DNA of 64,000 nucleotides from NCBI GenBank assembly GCA_031264245.1, contig JAISEG010000002.1:124001-188000 (forward strand), read 5' to 3'. The stretch's first letter is position 1. Each line of letters starts with the position of its first letter. Positions 49,536-61,138 of the stretch are shown here, piece by piece. The position numbers and the translations under genes are program-made. The stretch comes from Oscillospiraceae bacterium (GTDB lineage Bacteria; Bacillota; Clostridia; Oscillospirales; JAAYOS01). The notes under the pieces are model-generated. The model was not told where the DNA came from, did not search any database, and saw only the letters and a program-made list of their open reading frames with translations.

Positions 49536-50099
49536 TCACTGCTTCGCGCGCTCGAGATATTCGCCCGTTCTCGTATCTATCCTGATAAATTCCCCGTTGT
49601 CGACAAATATCGGCACACGCACGGTGGCTCCGGTTTCCAGCGTAGCGGGCTTTGTGACGTTTGTCGCCGTGTCCCCCTTCACGCCGGGTTCCGTATCGGT
49701 GACCTGAAGTATGACGAAGGTCGGCGGCTCGACGCCGAAGACATTGCCCTTGTACGACAGCACCTTCACATTCTCGTTTTCCTTGACAAACCTGAAGTTC
49801 TGGTCAAGCTTGTCCTCGTTCAGCGGAACCTGCTCATATGTCTCGTTGTCCATAAAATAGTACAGGTTTTCGTCGCTGTAGAGATATTGCATATCCTTTC
49901 TTTCGATGAACGCCGTGGGAAAGCGTTCGGTGGGGCTAAACGTCCTTTCAACCACTCCGCCGTTTATGATGTTGCGGAGCTTTGTACGTACAAAAGCGGC
50001 GCCTTTGCCAGGTTTTACGTGCTGAAACTCCACAATCTGCATCACTTGCCCGTCCATCTCGAAAGTGACGCCGTTTCTGAATTCGCCAGCTGATACCAT
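49536..50099 (-). CDS. efp: Translation elongation factor P
   Basis: Relieves ribosome stalling at polyproline stretches. The 187-residue protein has the KOW-like domain I with the loop [13 protein letters not shown] (lysine 32 region), followed by two OB domains and the C-terminal signature [37 protein letters not shown] precedes the ATG at 50097-50099. It follows an M24 peptidase gene, an order common in Firmicutes. Confidence 0.97.
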   Translation of the reverse strand: MVSAGEFRNGVTFEMDGQVMQIVEFQHVKPGKGAAFVRTKLRNIINGGVVERTFSPTERFPTAFIERKDMQYLYSDENLYYFMDNETYEQVPLNEDKLDQNFRFVKENENVKVLSYKGNVFGVEPPTFVILQVTDTEPGVKGDTATNVTKPATLETGATVRVPIFVDNGEFIRIDTRTGEYLERAKQ

Positions 50100-50211
50100 A
50101 AATAACCTCCAATTATTCTGCGTAAAGCAGCATATAAACATATAAAATTTAAGTATATAGCGTCAAGCGCATATTGATTTTACACTATATATCCACTCAG
50201 CGCAACTTTTT

Positions 50212-51288
50212 TTATAGAATAATCAAATCTTTTTTTGCCCCCGTCAAATTTTCGCAGCCGTTTTCCTTCAAAACTATTACATCCTCTATCCTGACCCCGA
50301 ATTTGCCGGGCAGATATATCCCCGGCTCAGCCGAAACCACCGCCCCCGCCGGCATTATTCTCTTCTCCGACGGCGCGGCGTTGGGCAGCTCATGGATCTC
50401 GATGCCGAGGCTGTGCCCAAAGCTGTGCCCGAAATACTCCCCGTAGCCCGCCTGCTCTATCACCCGTCTCCCCGCACTGTCAATCTCGGAGCCGACGATA
50501 CCCGCCTTCGCCGCGGCAATACCCGCCAGCTGCGCCTCAAGCACGGTCTGATAGACCTTCCTCATCTCGTCTGTGGCGTGACCCACCGCCACTGTCCTTG
50601 TCATGTCGGAGCAGTAGCCGCCGTACACACAGCCGAAGTCCATGGTTACAAAGTCGCCGGGCTCTATCCTCTTGTCACTCGGCTGACCGTGCGGCATGGA
50701 GGAGTTCGCGCCTGACACGACGATAGGCTCGAAGGAGACCTTTTCCGCGCCGCCCAAAAGCATTCTGTATATAAGCTCCGCCGTGATATTATTTTCAGTT
50801 ACGCCGGGCTTTATTATTTTCAGCGTTTCCTCAAGCGCCAGTTCAGCGATCCCCTGCGCCTTTCTCATTGCCTCGATTTCCCACTGCTCCTTGGAGGAAC
50901 GAAGCTCAAGCAGCGCGCCGCCTATCCCGGCAAGCTCGCATTTAAGCGCCTTTTCAAGCCGGTCAAACTCCGCGGCGCTGAGGCTCTCATCCTCGACCCC
51001 CAGCCTTTTTATCCCATGCTCCCCGATGAGGCGGTTTACGATGTCGTCCCTCCTGTTTTCCGCGTCTGTCATCAGTATGTCAAAGCCCTCTATCCGCTCC
51101 GCCGCCTCAATATATCTCGAATCGGTCATGAACACCTGCTTGTCCGGCAGTATCACCGCCGTTCCCGCCGAGGAAGGGAACCCGGTCGCGTAAAACCTGT
51201 TCGCGTATGAGGTTATAAGCAGGGCGTCCACCCCGCATTTTGTCAGAAGCCCCGCCAGCTTAGCCGCGTTATTATTCATAGCCTGCAT
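50212..51288 (-). CDS. M24-family aminopeptidase (Xaa-Pro peptidase-like)
   Basis: About 358 residues. A creatinase/prolidase N-terminal domain (1-130) with NRFYATGFPSSAGTAVILPD is followed by the pita-bread catalytic domain. The five metal ligands are in VTMDFGCVYGGYCSDMTRTV (two Asp), GHSFGHSLGIEIHE (His), AEPGIY (Glu) and VRIEDVIV (Glu). It likely removes the first residue before proline from peptides. GAGGGT lies before the ATG chosen at 51288. It is in a run with yqeG, the TIM-barrel gene and efp. Confidence 0.9.
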   Translation of the reverse strand: MQAMNNNAAKLAGLLTKCGVDALLITSYANRFYATGFPSSAGTAVILPDKQVFMTDSRYIEAAERIEGFDILMTDAENRRDDIVNRLIGEHGIKRLGVEDESLSAAEFDRLEKALKCELAGIGGALLELRSSKEQWEIEAMRKAQGIAELALEETLKIIKPGVTENNITAELIYRMLLGGAEKVSFEPIVVSGANSSMPHGQPSDKRIEPGDFVTMDFGCVYGGYCSDMTRTVAVGHATDEMRKVYQTVLEAQLAGIAAAKAGIVGSEIDSAGRRVIEQAGYGEYFGHSFGHSLGIEIHELPNAAPSEKRIMPAGAVVSAEPGIYLPGKFGVRIEDVIVLKENGCENLTGAKKDLIIL

Positions 51289-51307
51289 ACCCTCATTTCT
51301 TCTCCTG

Positions 51308-52171
51308 TTATAATACGTTTTCAAGCTCCTCATAATATATGTGCTTCATTTCCAGCGCGTCCTCAGCCTGGGTTCCCGCGGATTCGCATATAAATCTGGG
51401 GGAGTAGCCCCGCTTCACCAGCGCCCTTGCGACAGGTCGGAAATCAGGGCCGAACTCGGTATTCTCAAAGGTCAAATGCCGCTTTTCCCCGCCCGCCGTG
51501 TACTCTATCTTTGAAAAGTGGGAGTGAAATACGCTTGCCCGCGCGACCCCCAGCATATTTTCCATTTCATCGAACAGCTCCTCCGCCTTCTCCATGCCCT
51601 CAAAGCCGCCCAGCGTCCGCGCGTACAAATGCCCAAAGTCGATGCAAGGGATAAGCCTTTCGCTTACGCGGCAGATTTCCAGAACCTCCTCGTAGGTGCC
51701 CAGCTGGTTTATCTTCCCCATGGTTTCAGGGCAGAGCATGATCTCCCCATAGCCGCTTCGCTCTGTCTCGTCAAGGATTATCCTCATCGCGCCGATGGTG
51801 TTTTCCAGCGCGCCGCTTCTCCCCATCCCGCCCACAGAGCCGGAATGGACGACGATCCTGTCCGCCCCCATATGCTTCGCGGCATTGCAGCTTTGCAGCA
51901 CATATTCAATATTTTTTTCAAGGTTGTTCGGATTGGATAGGCTGATAAAGTACGGCGCGTGCAGTGAAAGCTTTATGCCATGCTTTCTCGCCTCGCCGCC
52001 CAGCTCCTCCGCGGTCTCGTCCTTTATCCTCACTCCCTTTCCGCACTGGTACTCGTATACGTCCAGTCCCAGGTCGTATAGCCACCCCGGAGCCTCAACG
52101 GAGGATTTGTGCGAGGCGGTAAAGCTGTCCGAGTTTCCCGCGGGTCCAAAAAGCGCATAGTTGTCCGGCAT
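51308..52171 (-). CDS. TIM-barrel protein of the endonuclease IV family
   Basis: A 287-residue protein with the AP endonuclease 2 TIM-barrel fold. Metal-site motifs in order are SLHAPYF, VVHSGSVGG, LCPETMGK, CIDFGHLYAR, FHSHFSK and ICESAG, which correspond to the three-zinc cluster of Nfo. The protein is close in layout to endonuclease IV but shorter at the N-terminus, so it may act on abasic DNA or as a sugar isomerase. Confidence 0.8.
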   Translation of the reverse strand: MPDNYALFGPAGNSDSFTASHKSSVEAPGWLYDLGLDVYEYQCGKGVRIKDETAEELGGEARKHGIKLSLHAPYFISLSNPNNLEKNIEYVLQSCNAAKHMGADRIVVHSGSVGGMGRSGALENTIGAMRIILDETERSGYGEIMLCPETMGKINQLGTYEEVLEICRVSERLIPCIDFGHLYARTLGGFEGMEKAEELFDEMENMLGVARASVFHSHFSKIEYTAGGEKRHLTFENTEFGPDFRPVARALVKRGYSPRFICESAGTQAEDALEMKHIYYEELENVL

Positions 52172-52195
52172 TTGCTGACCACTCCCCTCCCGGCT

Positions 52196-52259
52196 TGCAA
52201 TATAGCGAATGCTATAATATATAGCTTTAGCTATAATATATAGCGATGCTATATTGCAA
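52196..52259. repeat. Long imperfect palindrome with internal repeat
   Basis: TTGCAATATAGC at the left end pairs with GCTATATTGCAA at the right end, and the centre holds two direct copies of GCTATAATATATAGC around TTTA. It lies between yqeG and the TIM-barrel gene, both minus strand. Confidence 0.7.
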
Positions 52260-52267
52260 TCTGAAAA

Positions 52268-52774
52268 TCATTTTTTGTTCGCCTTCGCCGCCCTGTTTAT
52301 AAACGGAGCCTCAAGAAATCTTCTTAGCTTAAAAAGAGGATTTTCCCCCATCCCTCTCGGATACACGGCGCACGCCTTCATTCCCGCGCGTTTAGCTCCG
52401 AGGACGTCGGTAAATATCTGATCCCCTATAACGCATATCTCCTCCGGCGGCAGCCCCATGGTTTTCGCCGCCCAGACAAAGCCCTTTCCCAAAGGCTTTT
52501 TCGCGTTATGTATGTATCCGCAGCTCACCGCGCCGCCTATTTCCTTCGCTCTCTCACCGCGCCTGCTGTTCGAGATGATGCAGAGCGCTATCCCGCCGGC
52601 TTTTATCTCCCCGCACCACCTTAAAACCTCGCCGGACGGAATACTTTCAGAGTATTTGGCAAGGGTGTTGTCTATGTCAACCGCCACTCCCTTTATCCCG
52701 TTTCCGCGCAGGAAACCGACCTCAATATCCTCAATATTCTGAAATACAAAGTCGGGAATCAGCTTTTTAAGCAT
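52268..52774 (-). CDS. yqeG: YqeG-family HAD phosphatase (class IIIA)
   Basis: A 168-residue phosphatase of unknown substrate. Motif I is VAVDIDNTLAKY (nucleophile Asp), motif II CIISNSRRG, and motif III/IV region KKPLGKG...CVIGDQIFTDVLGAKRAGM. GAGGTGAAT sets the ATG at 52772-52774. Its place next to the endonuclease-IV-like gene and the M24-efp pair is typical for Clostridia. Confidence 0.92.
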   Translation of the reverse strand: MLKKLIPDFVFQNIEDIEVGFLRGNGIKGVAVDIDNTLAKYSESIPSGEVLRWCGEIKAGGIALCIISNSRRGERAKEIGGAVSCGYIHNAKKPLGKGFVWAAKTMGLPPEEICVIGDQIFTDVLGAKRAGMKACAVYPRGMGENPLFKLRRFLEAPFINRAAKANKK

Positions 52775-53144
52775 ATTCACCTCGTCACTGCAGCAATTTA
52801 ACAAAATAACTCTACAGATATTGATACCATAAAAATTATGGTCAAGTTTTGGGGGTTTCATCATATATATCAAACAGGTTGATTATTATTACTTCTGCAT
52901 CAAACAGTAGTAAAAGTTTTGCAGACCGAAATCCCATATATGCAAGCATTTAAGTCTGCAAAATTAACTGCTGTTAAATGCCCAAGTAATAGTATAGCAT
53001 AAGGATTATCTTTTAACAACCGCAGCTTGCGATAATATTAGACTTCCCCGCAAAGCACACGGTGAGTTTTGCGGGAAGTCTATTAGGAAAGGGGTAAGCC
53101 GTATATATATTGCCCGGCTTTATTATATCCGGCATGTAAATGTC
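52775..53144. other. Divergent intergenic region yqeG / GH18-like gene
   Basis: 370 bases. It holds a hairpin AGACTTCCCCGCAAAG/TTTTGCGGGAAGTCT at 53040-53081 (one bulge) and directly after it a strong AGGAAAGGGG at 53085-53094. A possible minus-strand TTGACC for yqeG lies near 52840. No further gene is seen. Confidence 0.55.
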
Positions 53145-53915
53145 ATGCACTTTACACTCTGCACCCATCCCCGTGACACGCGCGAAGCCTCCGGCAGCGG
53201 CTTTACCTTGTGTCACATGGCATACCGAATCGGTAAAGATAGCCGCCTTTACAGAAATGGACTGGGAGGGAACGTTCGCGGCGGGCTTATCTCGGTAAGT
53301 GATTTGGGTATGGAGGAGGATACAGTCTGCTCAGACGAGCTTTTGTACGAAATAGAGCGCGAATGTAACCTGCGCGGCTTTGAAGGCATAGTCTTTGACT
53401 TTGAACGTTCCCCCGCGGGGTTCGCCATGAACTTTATCTATCACGCGGCTATATATTTTTCGGGGCTTGGTATGACCGTATATGTACCCGAGGCCTTCGC
53501 GCAGGCGGCGCCTTCCGCGGTCATCCTTATATCCTCGGCGGTGACCGGCGGCTCCTGCGCGGAAAGCTACCGGAATACTGTTTTAAAGTATTCTCCCGAG
53601 AGGCTTGCGCTGGTTTATGAGCCTATATGTATGGACTTTATCATGCCCTCTCCGTCCGGCAAGGATGATTATATAACACAGAACCAGCTTGACTCGCTCA
53701 TAGCCCGGGAGCACGCCGTTTCATACTTCTCACAGGAGCTGTGCGCGTACTATTTTACATACCGTGACAGCGGTTCAAAAAGCCACTTTGTCCTCTATGA
53801 CGATGAAAACAGTATGCTTAAAAAGCTGGGACTGGCAAGGGATTGCGGGTTTAAACAGGCTTTTTTGCTGTACCCCGAGGCATACGGGGTTTTAGATGTT
53901 CTAAAGGAAATTTAG
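53145..53915 (+). CDS. GH18-like TIM-barrel protein of unknown function
   Basis: A 256-residue protein with weak resemblance to chitinase-like GH18 barrels: FEGIVFDFERSP stands where GH18 enzymes have DGxDxDxE, but only one acidic pair is kept. Later YDDENSMLKKLGLARDCGFKQAFLLYPEA resembles the substrate-closing end of such barrels. There is no signal peptide. The ATG has no ribosome binding site; the frame stays open upstream through ATT at 53109 and ATA at 53103, and AGGAAAGGGG lies eight bases before the latter, so translation may start there from a non-standard codon. Spore-associated GH18 proteins are common, and the next genes are collagen-like. Confidence 0.5.
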   Translation: MHFTLCTHPRDTREASGSGFTLCHMAYRIGKDSRLYRNGLGGNVRGGLISVSDLGMEEDTVCSDELLYEIERECNLRGFEGIVFDFERSPAGFAMNFIYHAAIYFSGLGMTVYVPEAFAQAAPSAVILISSAVTGGSCAESYRNTVLKYSPERLALVYEPICMDFIMPSPSGKDDYITQNQLDSLIAREHAVSYFSQELCAYYFTYRDSGSKSHFVLYDDENSMLKKLGLARDCGFKQAFLLYPEAYGVLDVLKEI

Positions 53916-54015
53916 CTGTGATAAGATGTTATTTTACTGTTTTGGGACTGCGGCTGTCCGCAAAGCGGCGCGGTGAGGACACCGCGCCGTCGGGCTGTCA
54001 AAAAAGAACTGTTCT

Positions 54016-54040
54016 TCGCGGGCGGGGTCAACCCGCCCGC
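54016..54040 (-). terminator. Stem-loop after the first collagen-like gene
   Basis: CGGGCGGG and CCCGCCCG pair around GTCAA. On the minus strand the stem is followed after about 13 bases by a T-run. Confidence 0.55.
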
Positions 54041-54049
54041 CTGTAATTT

Positions 54050-54985
<936 letters not shown>

Positions 54986-55000
54986 TTAACCTTCCTCCCG

Positions 55001-55897
<897 letters not shown>

Positions 55898-55937
55898 ATT
55901 CTATCCTTTCTTGTTACACTAAACCTCCGGTTAGAAG

Positions 55938-56120
55938 GTATAATGTCCGCAAGCGACCATTATACGCTGATTAAATAAATATACCATTACGGCGTAAACG
56001 CCTATGGTATAATGTCCGCAAGCGGACATTATACCCTGATACGGCACTGTGTGCCTTTAGATAAATATACCATTACGGCGTGCGCGCCTATGGTATAACG
56101 TCCACAAACGACCATTATAC
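55938..56120 (+). repeat. Tandem composite palindromic repeat (P1/P2 array)
   Basis: P1 at 55938-55965, 56007-56034 and 56093-56120; P2 at 55980-56011 and 56066-56097. P1 is GTATAATGTCC(N)6GGACATTATAC in its perfect form (second copy); P2 is a 32-base imperfect palindrome TATACCATTACGGCG...CGCCTATGGTATA. P2 and the next P1 overlap by five bases. The first linker, GCTGATTAAATAAA, matches the copy at 44,499-44,512 at 13 of 14 positions. Confidence 0.85.
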
Positions 56121-56294
56121 CCTGATTAGAATTAACATCAGGCCAGCCTGATGCTGTAATTTGTGCATTCCGGCATAGCCTGCCGAAAAAACAAGTTTAC
56201 ATAATCAGTATATGCCGGTACAACCGAATAGTGTTTTCGGGAAAAAGCGCAACAATGTGAACCTGTATTTTCGGTTAAATACAGGTTAGTATAG

Positions 56295-56345
56295 AAAAAG
56301 CGGTGAGGACGGTTGATTTTAAATCAACCGTCCTCACCGCTTTTT
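56295..56345. terminator. Bidirectional terminator after rpsU, 25-bp arms
   Basis: Arms 56295-56319 and 56321-56345 are exact reverse complements; outer AAAAA/TTTTT give T-runs in both directions. It lies 45 bases beyond the rpsU stop. Confidence 0.85.
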
Positions 56346-56390
56346 ATTAAATTTAAATTTTTATTGTACTGAGATAAAATCTCATCTCTA

Positions 56391-56573
56391 TTACTTAAAT
56401 TTCTTTTTCTTTGCTCTTGCGGCTTCAGATTTCTTGCGTCTCTTAACGCTGGGACTCTCGTAGTGCTCTCTTTTTCTCAGCTCGGAGAGTACACCGGCCT
56501 TAGCGCAATTACGTTTAAAGCGTTTTAAAGCGCTGTCAAGGGATTCGTTTTCCTTAACACGGACTTCAGACAT
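56391..56573 (-). CDS. rpsU: 30S ribosomal protein S21
   Basis: A 60-residue basic protein of the 30S platform. The sequence [40 protein letters not shown] and the Lys/Arg-rich tail are typical. GGGGGGAGGG lies before the ATG. It has its own strong promoter and terminator. Confidence 0.97.
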   Translation of the reverse strand: MSEVRVKENESLDSALKRFKRNCAKAGVLSELRKREHYESPSVKRRKKSEAARAKKKKFK

Positions 56574-56654
56574 TTATTTTCCCTCCCCCCAAATTAGAAA
56601 TAACCAAATCTATTTTTCTAAAAAAATATTAAACAAAAAGTTTGATTATATAAC

Positions 56655-56683
56655 ATTATAACGTTTTTTTGACGGTCTGTCAA
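56655..56683 (-). promoter_or_regulatory. Consensus sigma-A promoter of rpsU
   Basis: On the minus strand TTGACA (56678-56683) and TATAAT (56655-56660) are both perfect, 17 bases apart. Transcription would start near 56648, about 75 bases before rpsU. Confidence 0.85.
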
Positions 56684-56726
56684 TATTTTTCTGCCCGGTG
56701 TTCAAAATTTATATGCCGCGCACTCT

Positions 56727-56774
56727 AGTGTGTGTTTGGTAATTGCATATATTCCCAATTACCAAACACACACT
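56727..56774. terminator. 18-bp-arm palindrome after leuS
   Basis: Arms 56727-56744 and 56757-56774 are exact reverse complements with a 12-base loop, 17 bases beyond the leuS stop. No T-run follows. Confidence 0.65.
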
Positions 56775-56790
56775 AAATACGGGACGTCCA

Positions 56791-59193
56791 TCATTTCACA
56801 ATCAAATTTACAAGCTTGCCCTTTACTATGATCACCTTGATAATCTCCATGCCCTCGATAAACCGGGCGGTTTTACTCTCCGCCTTCACGGCGGCGGTAA
56901 GCTCCCCGTCGGACACCCCCGCGTCAAGCTCGACTGTGCTGCGAAGCTTGCCGTTCACCTGTATCGCAAAGGTGACCTTTTCATCCCGGGTTTTTGTCTC
57001 GTCGTACTTCGGCCATTCCGCGGCGGACAACAGCCCCTCAAAGCCGAGCATCTCCCAAAGCTCCTGCGCGCAGTGAGGCGCAAACGGGTCGAGCAGCTGC
57101 AACAGCATTGCCACATCCCCCTTTGTCGCTCCGCCGTCCTGGTACATGTTGAGCAGCGACATCAGCGCCGCGATGGCCGTGTTAAACTTTAACTCCTCGA
57201 TATCCTCCGTCACCTTTTTGATGGTTTTATGGATAGCCGCCTCATATTTTGCCGAAACGTTCAAATCGTCCGCAGCCTTTTCGGACAGATTCCACAGCCT
57301 TTCAAGAAACCTCTTGCAGCCCTTCACCGCGGCGGAGGACCAGGTGGCGGTTTTTTCAAAGTCGCCTATGAACATTATATACAGCCGCAGGGTATCCGCG
57401 CCATAATTTTTTACTATGTCGTCCGGGTTTATCACGTTCCCGCGCGACTTCGACATCTTTTCTCCGTCCTCAGCCAAAATCATGCCGTGACTTGTGCGCT
57501 TCATGTACGGCTCGGAGGTCGGAACCACCCCGATGTCATACAGGAACTTGTACCAAAACCGCGAGTACAGCAGATGGAGCGTAGTGTGCTCCATGCCGCC
57601 GTTGTACCAGTCGACCGGCATCCAGTAATCCATGGCTGTCTTTCCCGCAAGCGCGTCCGTGTTACCCGGATCTGTGTATCTCAGGTAGTACCAGCTGGAG
57701 CCCGCCCATTGCGGCATCGTATCCGTCTCCCTCTCGGCGGCGGAGCCGCACCTCGGGCATTTTACCTCCACCCAGCCGCGTATGGCGGCTATCGGGCTTT
57801 CGCCGTTGTCGGTGGGTTCGTAGCTCTCCACCTCAGGCAGGACAAGCGGCAGCTCGTCATATCCCAGCGGCACATGCCCGCAGTGCGGGCAGTTGATTAT
57901 CGGAATCGGTTCCCCCCAGTAGCGCTGGCGAGAAAACACCCAGTCGCGCAGCTTGTAGTTTACCGCGGTCCTTCCAAGCTTCTCCTTCTCGATATAGCTT
58001 GTTATCGCCTTTTTCGCCTCCTCGACCTCAAGCCCGTTTAAGAAGCCGGAATTTACCATTGTCCCGGTATTTGTGTCTGTGTAAGCCTCTTTTTCAACGT
58101 CGCCGCCGCCCACAACCTCGATCACCGGCAGCCCGAACGCGCGGGCGAATTCCCAGTCTCGGGTGTCATGCCCCGGCACGGCCATGATAGCGCCGGTGCC
58201 GTAGGACATGAGAACGTAATCCGACACAAATATCGGTATCTCCTCACCGTTTACCGGATTGATCCCGCGTACACCGTCAAGCCTCACCCCGGTCTTTTCC
58301 TTGACAAGCTCGGCGCGCTCAAAGTCGGATTTTCTCGCCGCTTCCCTTCGGTACCCGTCCACCTCGTCAAAGTTTTTCAGCTTGTCCCTCCACTTGTCTA
58401 TGAAGGGATGCTCCGGGGACAGCACCATGTAGGTCACACCAAACAGAGTATCCGGGCGGGTGGTGAAAACGGTCATCACCTCAGCCTCGGTGGTCCGGAA
58501 ATTCACCTCAGCCCCCTGCGAACGGCCGATCCAGTTGCGCTGCTGCGCCTTTACGCGGTCGGGATAATCCACCCCGTCAAGACCATCTATCAGCTTTTGC
58601 GCGTAGTCGGTTATTTTGAGCATCCACTGGCTCTTCTCCTTGCGTACGACCTCGCTGCCGCAGCGTTCGCAGACTCCGTCCACCACCTCTTCGTTGGCAA
58701 GGACGCACTTGCAGGAGGTGCACCAGTTGACCGGCATCTCAGCCTTGTATGCAAGCCCGTTTTCATACAGCTTGAGGAATATCCACTGGGTCCATTTGTA
58801 GTATTCGGGGTCGGTCGTGTTGATTTCCCGCGACCAGTCGTAGGAATAGCCGAGCGCCCGGCACTGCTCCTTAAACCGCTGTATATTATTTTCGGTGACG
58901 GCGGCGGGATGAACCTTATTTTTTATCGCGTAATTCTCGGTGGGCAGCCCGAAGGCGTCCCAGCCCATAGGGAGCAGGACGTTATAGCCCTCCCTGCTGC
59001 GCTTGCGCGAAACGATGTCCATTGCGGTGTACGGGCGGGTGTGCCCGACGTGCAGCCCGTCCCCCGAAGGGTACGGGAACTCCACCAACGCGTAAAACTT
59101 CGGCTTATCGGAGTTGTTTTCAGCTCTGAAAATGTCCTTTTCCGCCCAAATTTTCTGCCACTTTTTCTCTATGGATGAAAACTCGTATTTCAT
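56791..59193 (-). CDS. leuS: Leucyl-tRNA synthetase
   Basis: An 800-residue class I synthetase. The HIGH motif is HVGHTRPYT (about 45), the CP1 editing domain occupies about 215-420 with [14 protein letters not shown], zinc-ribbon cysteines appear in [19 protein letters not shown] and [10 protein letters not shown], and the KMSKS loop is [10 protein letters not shown] (about 570). The start at 59193 follows AAGGATAAGG; a TTG further upstream would include that site. No leucine T-box is visible in the short gap to rsfS. Confidence 0.97.
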   Translation of the reverse strand: MKYEFSSIEKKWQKIWAEKDIFRAENNSDKPKFYALVEFPYPSGDGLHVGHTRPYTAMDIVSRKRSREGYNVLLPMGWDAFGLPTENYAIKNKVHPAAVTENNIQRFKEQCRALGYSYDWSREINTTDPEYYKWTQWIFLKLYENGLAYKAEMPVNWCTSCKCVLANEEVVDGVCERCGSEVVRKEKSQWMLKITDYAQKLIDGLDGVDYPDRVKAQQRNWIGRSQGAEVNFRTTEAEVMTVFTTRPDTLFGVTYMVLSPEHPFIDKWRDKLKNFDEVDGYRREAARKSDFERAELVKEKTGVRLDGVRGINPVNGEEIPIFVSDYVLMSYGTGAIMAVPGHDTRDWEFARAFGLPVIEVVGGGDVEKEAYTDTNTGTMVNSGFLNGLEVEEAKKAITSYIEKEKLGRTAVNYKLRDWVFSRQRYWGEPIPIINCPHCGHVPLGYDELPLVLPEVESYEPTDNGESPIAAIRGWVEVKCPRCGSAAERETDTMPQWAGSSWYYLRYTDPGNTDALAGKTAMDYWMPVDWYNGGMEHTTLHLLYSRFWYKFLYDIGVVPTSEPYMKRTSHGMILAEDGEKMSKSRGNVINPDDIVKNYGADTLRLYIMFIGDFEKTATWSSAAVKGCKRFLERLWNLSEKAADDLNVSAKYEAAIHKTIKKVTEDIEELKFNTAIAALMSLLNMYQDGGATKGDVAMLLQLLDPFAPHCAQELWEMLGFEGLLSAAEWPKYDETKTRDEKVTFAIQVNGKLRSTVELDAGVSDGELTAAVKAESKTARFIEGMEIIKVIIVKGKLVNLIVK

Positions 59194-59246
59194 AGTTATG
59201 ACCTTATCCTTCAAACTTTTGTACTAATTGCAATCCACAACTACAC

Positions 59247-59618
59247 TCAGCTCTGACCGAGTCCCTCAATCTCAATTTTAGGCGCGTCTCCCCACAGCTT
59301 TTCAATCGAATAAAAGCTTCTCGTGTCCTCAAGAAACACGTGCGCAACCACCGAGCCGTAATCGATCAGTATCCAGTTGGAAGCCTCGTAGCCCTCGATG
59401 CTGAGCGGGTAGAGGTTCTCCGTCTCCTTCAGCTTGTATTCAATCTCATCCGAAATAGACCGCACATGCGTGTTTACATTCCCCGTGCATATGACGAAGT
59501 AATCGGCAAGAACCGTCAAATTCTCAATCTGCAATACCTTAACGTCCGACGCCTTTTTGTCGTCGGCAAGATGCGCTATCCTTTCTGCCAGTTGTCTGGA
59601 AGTCAAGCTTGAACTCAT
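59247..59618 (-). CDS. rsfS: Ribosomal silencing factor RsfS (Iojap)
   Basis: Binds L14 and blocks subunit joining in starvation. The 123-residue protein shows ADDKKASDVKVLQIENLTVLADYFVICTGN and a C-terminal EGYEASNWILIDYGSVVAHVFLEDTRSFYSIEKLW, the family signature. It follows the LCP gene by 54 bases, in the usual yqeK-LCP-rsfS-leuS order. Confidence 0.95.
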   Translation of the reverse strand: MSSSLTSRQLAERIAHLADDKKASDVKVLQIENLTVLADYFVICTGNVNTHVRSISDEIEYKLKETENLYPLSIEGYEASNWILIDYGSVVAHVFLEDTRSFYSIEKLWGDAPKIEIEGLGQS

Positions 59619-59672
59619 ATTCGCTCCATTTCTCCGCGCCGTAGGTACGCTTACGCCGCGTTGTTTATTTAG

Positions 59673-61082
59673 TTAGTGCTCCGGTGTCGCCGGTACAAAA
59701 TCGCTCTGACCGCCGTCCGAAGGCTTCTGGGTAGTGGCAGCCGCCGCGTCCTCTCCGCTTGCCGCGCTGCCGCCTGTGATCCTCGGTATCGGAGTCGATT
59801 CGCCGCCGGGAGCCGGGGTTGTGGCCGGAGTGGGCGTCGCGTCCGGCACGGGGGTCGCGGTCGGAATGGATGTTGCCGCTGGGGTGGGGGTTGCGGCGGG
59901 CTTGGAAGTGGCGGCGGAGGAGGACGAGGAGGTCGTCTTGCTTCCGCCTGAGGAAGAAGAGGAGGTCTTGGACAGGGACTGCCTGTCGACTATGTCGACG
60001 TCGGTAATGTCCTTTGTGTATGGGTTTATTGTCGAATTGATAAGCTCCAGAGCTTCCGATTCCGTAACAAATACGTATGAAAGCGATTTGTATGATCCGA
60101 CTACGATAGGCAGGGTGTGGAATTCAATCCCCTCGTCGGTGTCAAGCTTCAACGCCTGCTCGCCGAACCACATGATCTCGCCCAGCGCGAGGTCGGTTTT
60201 CACATACTCGGCAAATATATTCGCGAACTTGCTGACCTTTGTCAAATTGGACAGCTTGAGCGTCTGCTTTGCCGTAGCCATAAGCAAATCCTGCGTCCTT
60301 GATATGCGCCCTAAGTCCTGCCCCGTAGCCGCGTTCCTGAATCTGACGACCCCCAGAGCCTTTTCCCCGTTGAGGTCGGTCATGCCCGGCTGGAGATCGA
60401 TGTCCACCTTTCCGTTGTCGTCGCGGTGGAACATTTTTATCGGAACGTTATATTTGACCCCGCCGATCGTGTCGACCAGCGCCTTAAAGCCCTCATAGTC
60501 AACCAGAGCGTAGTTGTCGGGACGGAAGCCTATAACACTTTCGACCTCATCCATGAGCATGTCGATTCCGCCGGTGTTGTACGAGCCGTTTATTTTGGGA
60601 ACGCTCCGCTTAGCGTTTACATATGTGTCCCGCGGGATGTTTACAACGTCGACCTTTCCGTTTTTCACATCAAACGCGGCCACCATAAGTACGTCGGTAA
60701 GTCCGCTGTTCGTGCCCGCGAGAAGAACCGTGTAGAAATCCTCTTTTCTGTTATACCCCACAATAGCGGGCTTATCCGTCCCGTCCGGGTCGTCCGGATC
60801 GGGGAAATTTCCCACATCTATGTCGTCGCCCATATTCGGGGGCGGGACGGCGGTGATGGAGGGCGGCCGGACAGCCGACTTGTACAGCGCGAAAATAAAC
60901 GAGAGCAATATTACAAGGAAACCGCCGGTTATAAATAACGCGCGCCGCACGCCTTTTCCGCGGCTCCTTTTCCTTTGTGTTTTTTTGTTCTCCGGCGGGC
61001 TTTTCCCCGATCCCGGAGCAGACCCCTGTCCCGACGACCGCTTACCCGAAGCCGAAGCCAGCTTTGTTTTACTTAAACCCAT
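59673..61082 (-). CDS. LytR-CpsA-Psr (LCP) family cell-wall ligase
   Basis: Attaches anionic glycopolymers to peptidoglycan. The 469-residue protein has a basic, disordered cytoplasmic tail (1-40), one membrane segment (about 45-68), and the LCP domain (about 110-330) with VLLAGTN, DVLMVAAFDVKNGKVDVVNIPRDTYV, GGIDMLMDEVESVIG and VVRFRNAATGQDLGRISRTQDLL carrying the conserved Arg residues that bind the polyprenyl phosphate. A low-complexity Ser/Ala/Thr/Pro tail (about 375-469) extends into the wall. Confidence 0.92.
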   Translation of the reverse strand: MGLSKTKLASASGKRSSGQGSAPGSGKSPPENKKTQRKRSRGKGVRRALFITGGFLVILLSFIFALYKSAVRPPSITAVPPPNMGDDIDVGNFPDPDDPDGTDKPAIVGYNRKEDFYTVLLAGTNSGLTDVLMVAAFDVKNGKVDVVNIPRDTYVNAKRSVPKINGSYNTGGIDMLMDEVESVIGFRPDNYALVDYEGFKALVDTIGGVKYNVPIKMFHRDDNGKVDIDLQPGMTDLNGEKALGVVRFRNAATGQDLGRISRTQDLLMATAKQTLKLSNLTKVSKFANIFAEYVKTDLALGEIMWFGEQALKLDTDEGIEFHTLPIVVGSYKSLSYVFVTESEALELINSTINPYTKDITDVDIVDRQSLSKTSSSSSGGSKTTSSSSSAATSKPAATPTPAATSIPTATPVPDATPTPATTPAPGGESTPIPRITGGSAASGEDAAAATTQKPSDGGQSDFVPATPEH

Positions 61083-61138
61083 TTTTTATGACCACTCCCA
61101 AGTATCTCCCGTACCCAACAGCGGGAGTAATATTAGTA

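Larger units (their letters stand above)
55898..56390. other. Intergenic region with tandem composite palindromes
   Basis: 493 bases without a gene. It holds the P1-P2-P1-P2-P1 array (55938-56120) and the rpsU terminator (56295-56345). The middle (56120-56290) shows nothing recognisable. Confidence 0.7.
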
